Origin: Sycobia sp. Sy_11
Lineage: Eukaryota; Arthropoda; Insecta; Hymenoptera; Epichrysomallidae
DNA length: 64,000 nt
Direction: 5' to 3'
Assembly: GCA_018907035.1 (NCBI GenBank)
Contig: JACCIC010000002.1
Coordinates: 8,135,501-8,199,500, forward strand
In this document: piece by piece, positions 61,881-64,000 of the stretch
How positions within the stretch are numbered: the stretch's first letter is position 1
Layout: each line of letters begins with the position of its first letter
Program-made: the position numbers and the translations under genes
Notes under the pieces: model-generated
Seen by the model: the letters and a program-made list of their open reading frames with translations, nothing else
What the model was told of the DNA's origin: nothing
Database searches by the model: none

Positions 61881-63596
61881 TTTGATTGGCAATGAAAAAC
61901 AATGAAAAACTTGAAACAAAAATCTGATTGACTAATGTTTAATTTCCAATAAGTTAATATTATTTCTATTGGTTAAACTAATGTTATCTATAATATATGA
62001 TTAATTTATTATATCTATTCTACTCTATGTTTGTGTTTGTTTATTATCGCGTGTGTATTTGTATGTTTATTATTTTCGATTTTATTTAGTTATAGAAAGA
62101 AGTTTGTATATTTAACTGGTATAATAATTTAGACGCTTTTCTTTTCTGGTAACTCACGTTACAAAAATGGCTTATTATTTCTGTAGCAGATTTGGCACTA
62201 ATGATATTTCATTCTTAGACTGAATTTTTTCCGTTATTTCAATGTAAAATTTAACAAGATTTTCAATTCTCATCTGTAAAATAAAAGATAAAACCGTAAT
62301 GCCCACGTGATATCACAATGCCCCTTTATTACTCTCGTAAAAAGATTAATTTTTCTTGAAGTCTTTAAGTTTTGTTTTGAAATTTCGAAGTTACTTTGGC
62401 TACCAGAAGCCTGTGCGATATTTCGCCACCCTAATATTGTATATATTAATAGCAGATATTGAGTTAAAATTTTCAAATAATCCATCCTAAATAAAGATTA
62501 GGATAAGTACAGGCTGCGTAGATTAGCGTGAGCAGCCATATAGCAAACACCGGTAGGTAGCCTATATTTGTAACATAATCTAGCTTCGTTTTCTCGCGTT
62601 TTACAGTTATATATGCAAAATCTGAATAATTAGATATATAGGAGTTATAAAATTTTTTTTATAAAAAATAAGTAAGTTTATGCTGTTTTAATCTATACAC
62701 AATAAAATATTATATATTTATATTAAATATTCACAATAAAATATTATACATTCATATTAACTCTTAATGTAATTATTAGACCATTACTTAAATTACCCAA
62801 ATTTCAATCGAAAATTTTTGGTAAAGCTCCAGGTGTTAATTAGGCATGAATAAGTAGAATCTAAAGATTAAAAAATTGTTACTATAAATTTAAATAACAA
62901 ATTGTAATTGTATTCAAATACTTTCATTATGAATCAATTTAATCATTTACCTATGTAATTATTATTTTATTATTATCAAATTTCACGTAATTTTTTTATG
63001 ACGTAGCATTTTTCAACATGTTTTTTACGCAATCTCTGAAACAAAAACAACTTTGGTACTCCATTTTGAATTGGCTACTTTACCCTCTCTCTTACATGAG
63101 TAGTATATTAAATCTAGATTATTTTCTGTCTTTTTGTTGTTCTGATAATTTTTTATCATGCATGTTATTGACATTTTTTATTTATTTATATTTTTTTCGA
63201 AATGGTTTTACGAATACGTATAATATGAAAAGTACATTTTTGAAGGTTATAACTTTAAATAACGCGTTTACTTTTTTTCTGACTAACCGACCACAGCGCG
63301 CAATATTGTGGCCGAAATGGAAAGCTCTACTTACATGATTTAACAGCTTTAATTCCACAACGGAAGTTTCCAAAGCTTTGTATAAAAAAGATATAAAACT
63401 TGACTTGCGCGCCGTCCTGTTTCGTGGCAACCATTATCGTTAGCTGATTTAGCTTGAAAAGCAGAACCGAGTTCGCTCCTCTTATATTCCCTACTATTTC
63501 TCTCGTGGTTTTCACTTCTACATATTTGATATTTCAGGGCTGTTGATCACGCATTGAAAGCGCACTATAAATAGCAATACAACGCATAGTAAATAT

Positions 63597-63600
<4 letters not shown>
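61881..63600. other. AT-rich intergenic DNA
   Basis: A near-identical direct repeat CACAATAAAATATTATAYATTYATATTAA occurs at about 62,698 and 62,731. No gene recognised; the frame 63018-63338 is hydrophobic but unsupported. Confidence 0.45.

Positions 63601-63651
<51 letters not shown>
63601..63651. repeat. (TG)n microsatellite
   Basis: About 25 TG units. Confidence 0.97.
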
Positions 63652-63652
<1 letters not shown>

Positions 63653-63870
63653 CGTGTGCGTATATATAGCATAATATAGAGATACTGCAGTTCCTATAAC
63701 AGATCGTGGCATCGTATTGGATGTAAACAATCACACCTTAAATGATAATTGACAAGTGTTAATCATCGCTCTTGCAGTTAGTGATTTTACAATTGTATCC
63801 GCTTAAGTGCGATGAATACGGCGCTCCTTTATTACTGTGTCACACAATCTCCAAGTTACGCTAAAATTAA

Positions 63871-63911
63871 ATGAGAAATCTTATGTCTGCTAGAACTCGC
63901 AAACAACGGAC
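63871..63911 (+). CDS. Possible first coding exon of a gene running out of the window
   Basis: ATG opens a short frame (MRNLMSARTRKQRT) that ends at a good donor (CGGAC/GTAAGT). The surrounding 63,400-63,900 is less AT-rich than average, as a promoter could be. Nothing else supports it, and no product can be named. Confidence 0.2.
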
Positions 63912-64000
63912 GTAAGTGACACACTCTACCCTTATTTTTTTTTCTTCTAAACTTTTGTAAAAGAAAACTGTGCGTGTTTTTATGGTGCCGTTCAGCGGAT

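Overview
The window is AT-rich eukaryotic DNA with short introns, single-copy animal genes and many class I and class II transposons. Gene content (HPS4, HPD and Ntf-2 homologues) and mobile-element families (mauritiana- and mellifera-type mariners, BEL/Pao, PIF/Harbinger, Tnp2/DUF4806-type DNA transposon) point to an insect, most likely a hymenopteran such as an ant. The species is inference.

Layout. 1-17,500 is a repeat-rich flank. It holds the end of a minus-strand LTR element (LTR about 1780-2510), a decayed Tnp2/DUF4806-type transposon bounded by inverted copies of its transposase tail (about 2876-7848), a cluster of strong hairpins (9816-10010), a Ty3/gypsy-like LTR with primer-binding site and gag start (12176-14640), a tRNA-Thr-like repeat and a 0.7-kb fold-back element. 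18,000-37,300 is the host gene block: HPS4 (+, 8 coding exons, 861 aa), HPD (+, 11 exons, 380 aa, including a proposed exon whose only coding content is the ATG) and, tail to tail with HPD, Ntf-2 (-, 130 aa). Ntf-2 has two alternative last exons of equal coding length.

37,400-48,300 is again accessory: a MITE, an array of small stem-loops, an intact mariner, GC-rich islands with tandem repeats, and a mariner tail. 48,529-53,175 carries an apparently complete two-gene PIF/Harbinger transposon (MADF/BESS protein and DDE transposase, convergent, both with clean introns). 53,390-57,540 is a nest: a BEL/Pao element broken by a TG...CA insertion carrying conserved-loop hairpins, itself broken by a second intact mariner. 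58,908-60,147 is a decayed mellifera-type mariner, and the rest is mostly AT-rich DNA with a 90-bp tandem repeat and a TG microsatellite.

The most unusual signal is a set of short stem-loops at 38,073-38,389 and 56,223-56,662 (one more at 54,505). The loop core (GGCGTGYTGAGCG or GGGTTGAGCG) stays constant while the stems change in a compensatory way. Several are paired inside longer outer stems, giving three-way-junction modules. All splice junctions were assigned by eye; frame totals for HPS4, HPD, Ntf-2 and both Harbinger genes close exactly.
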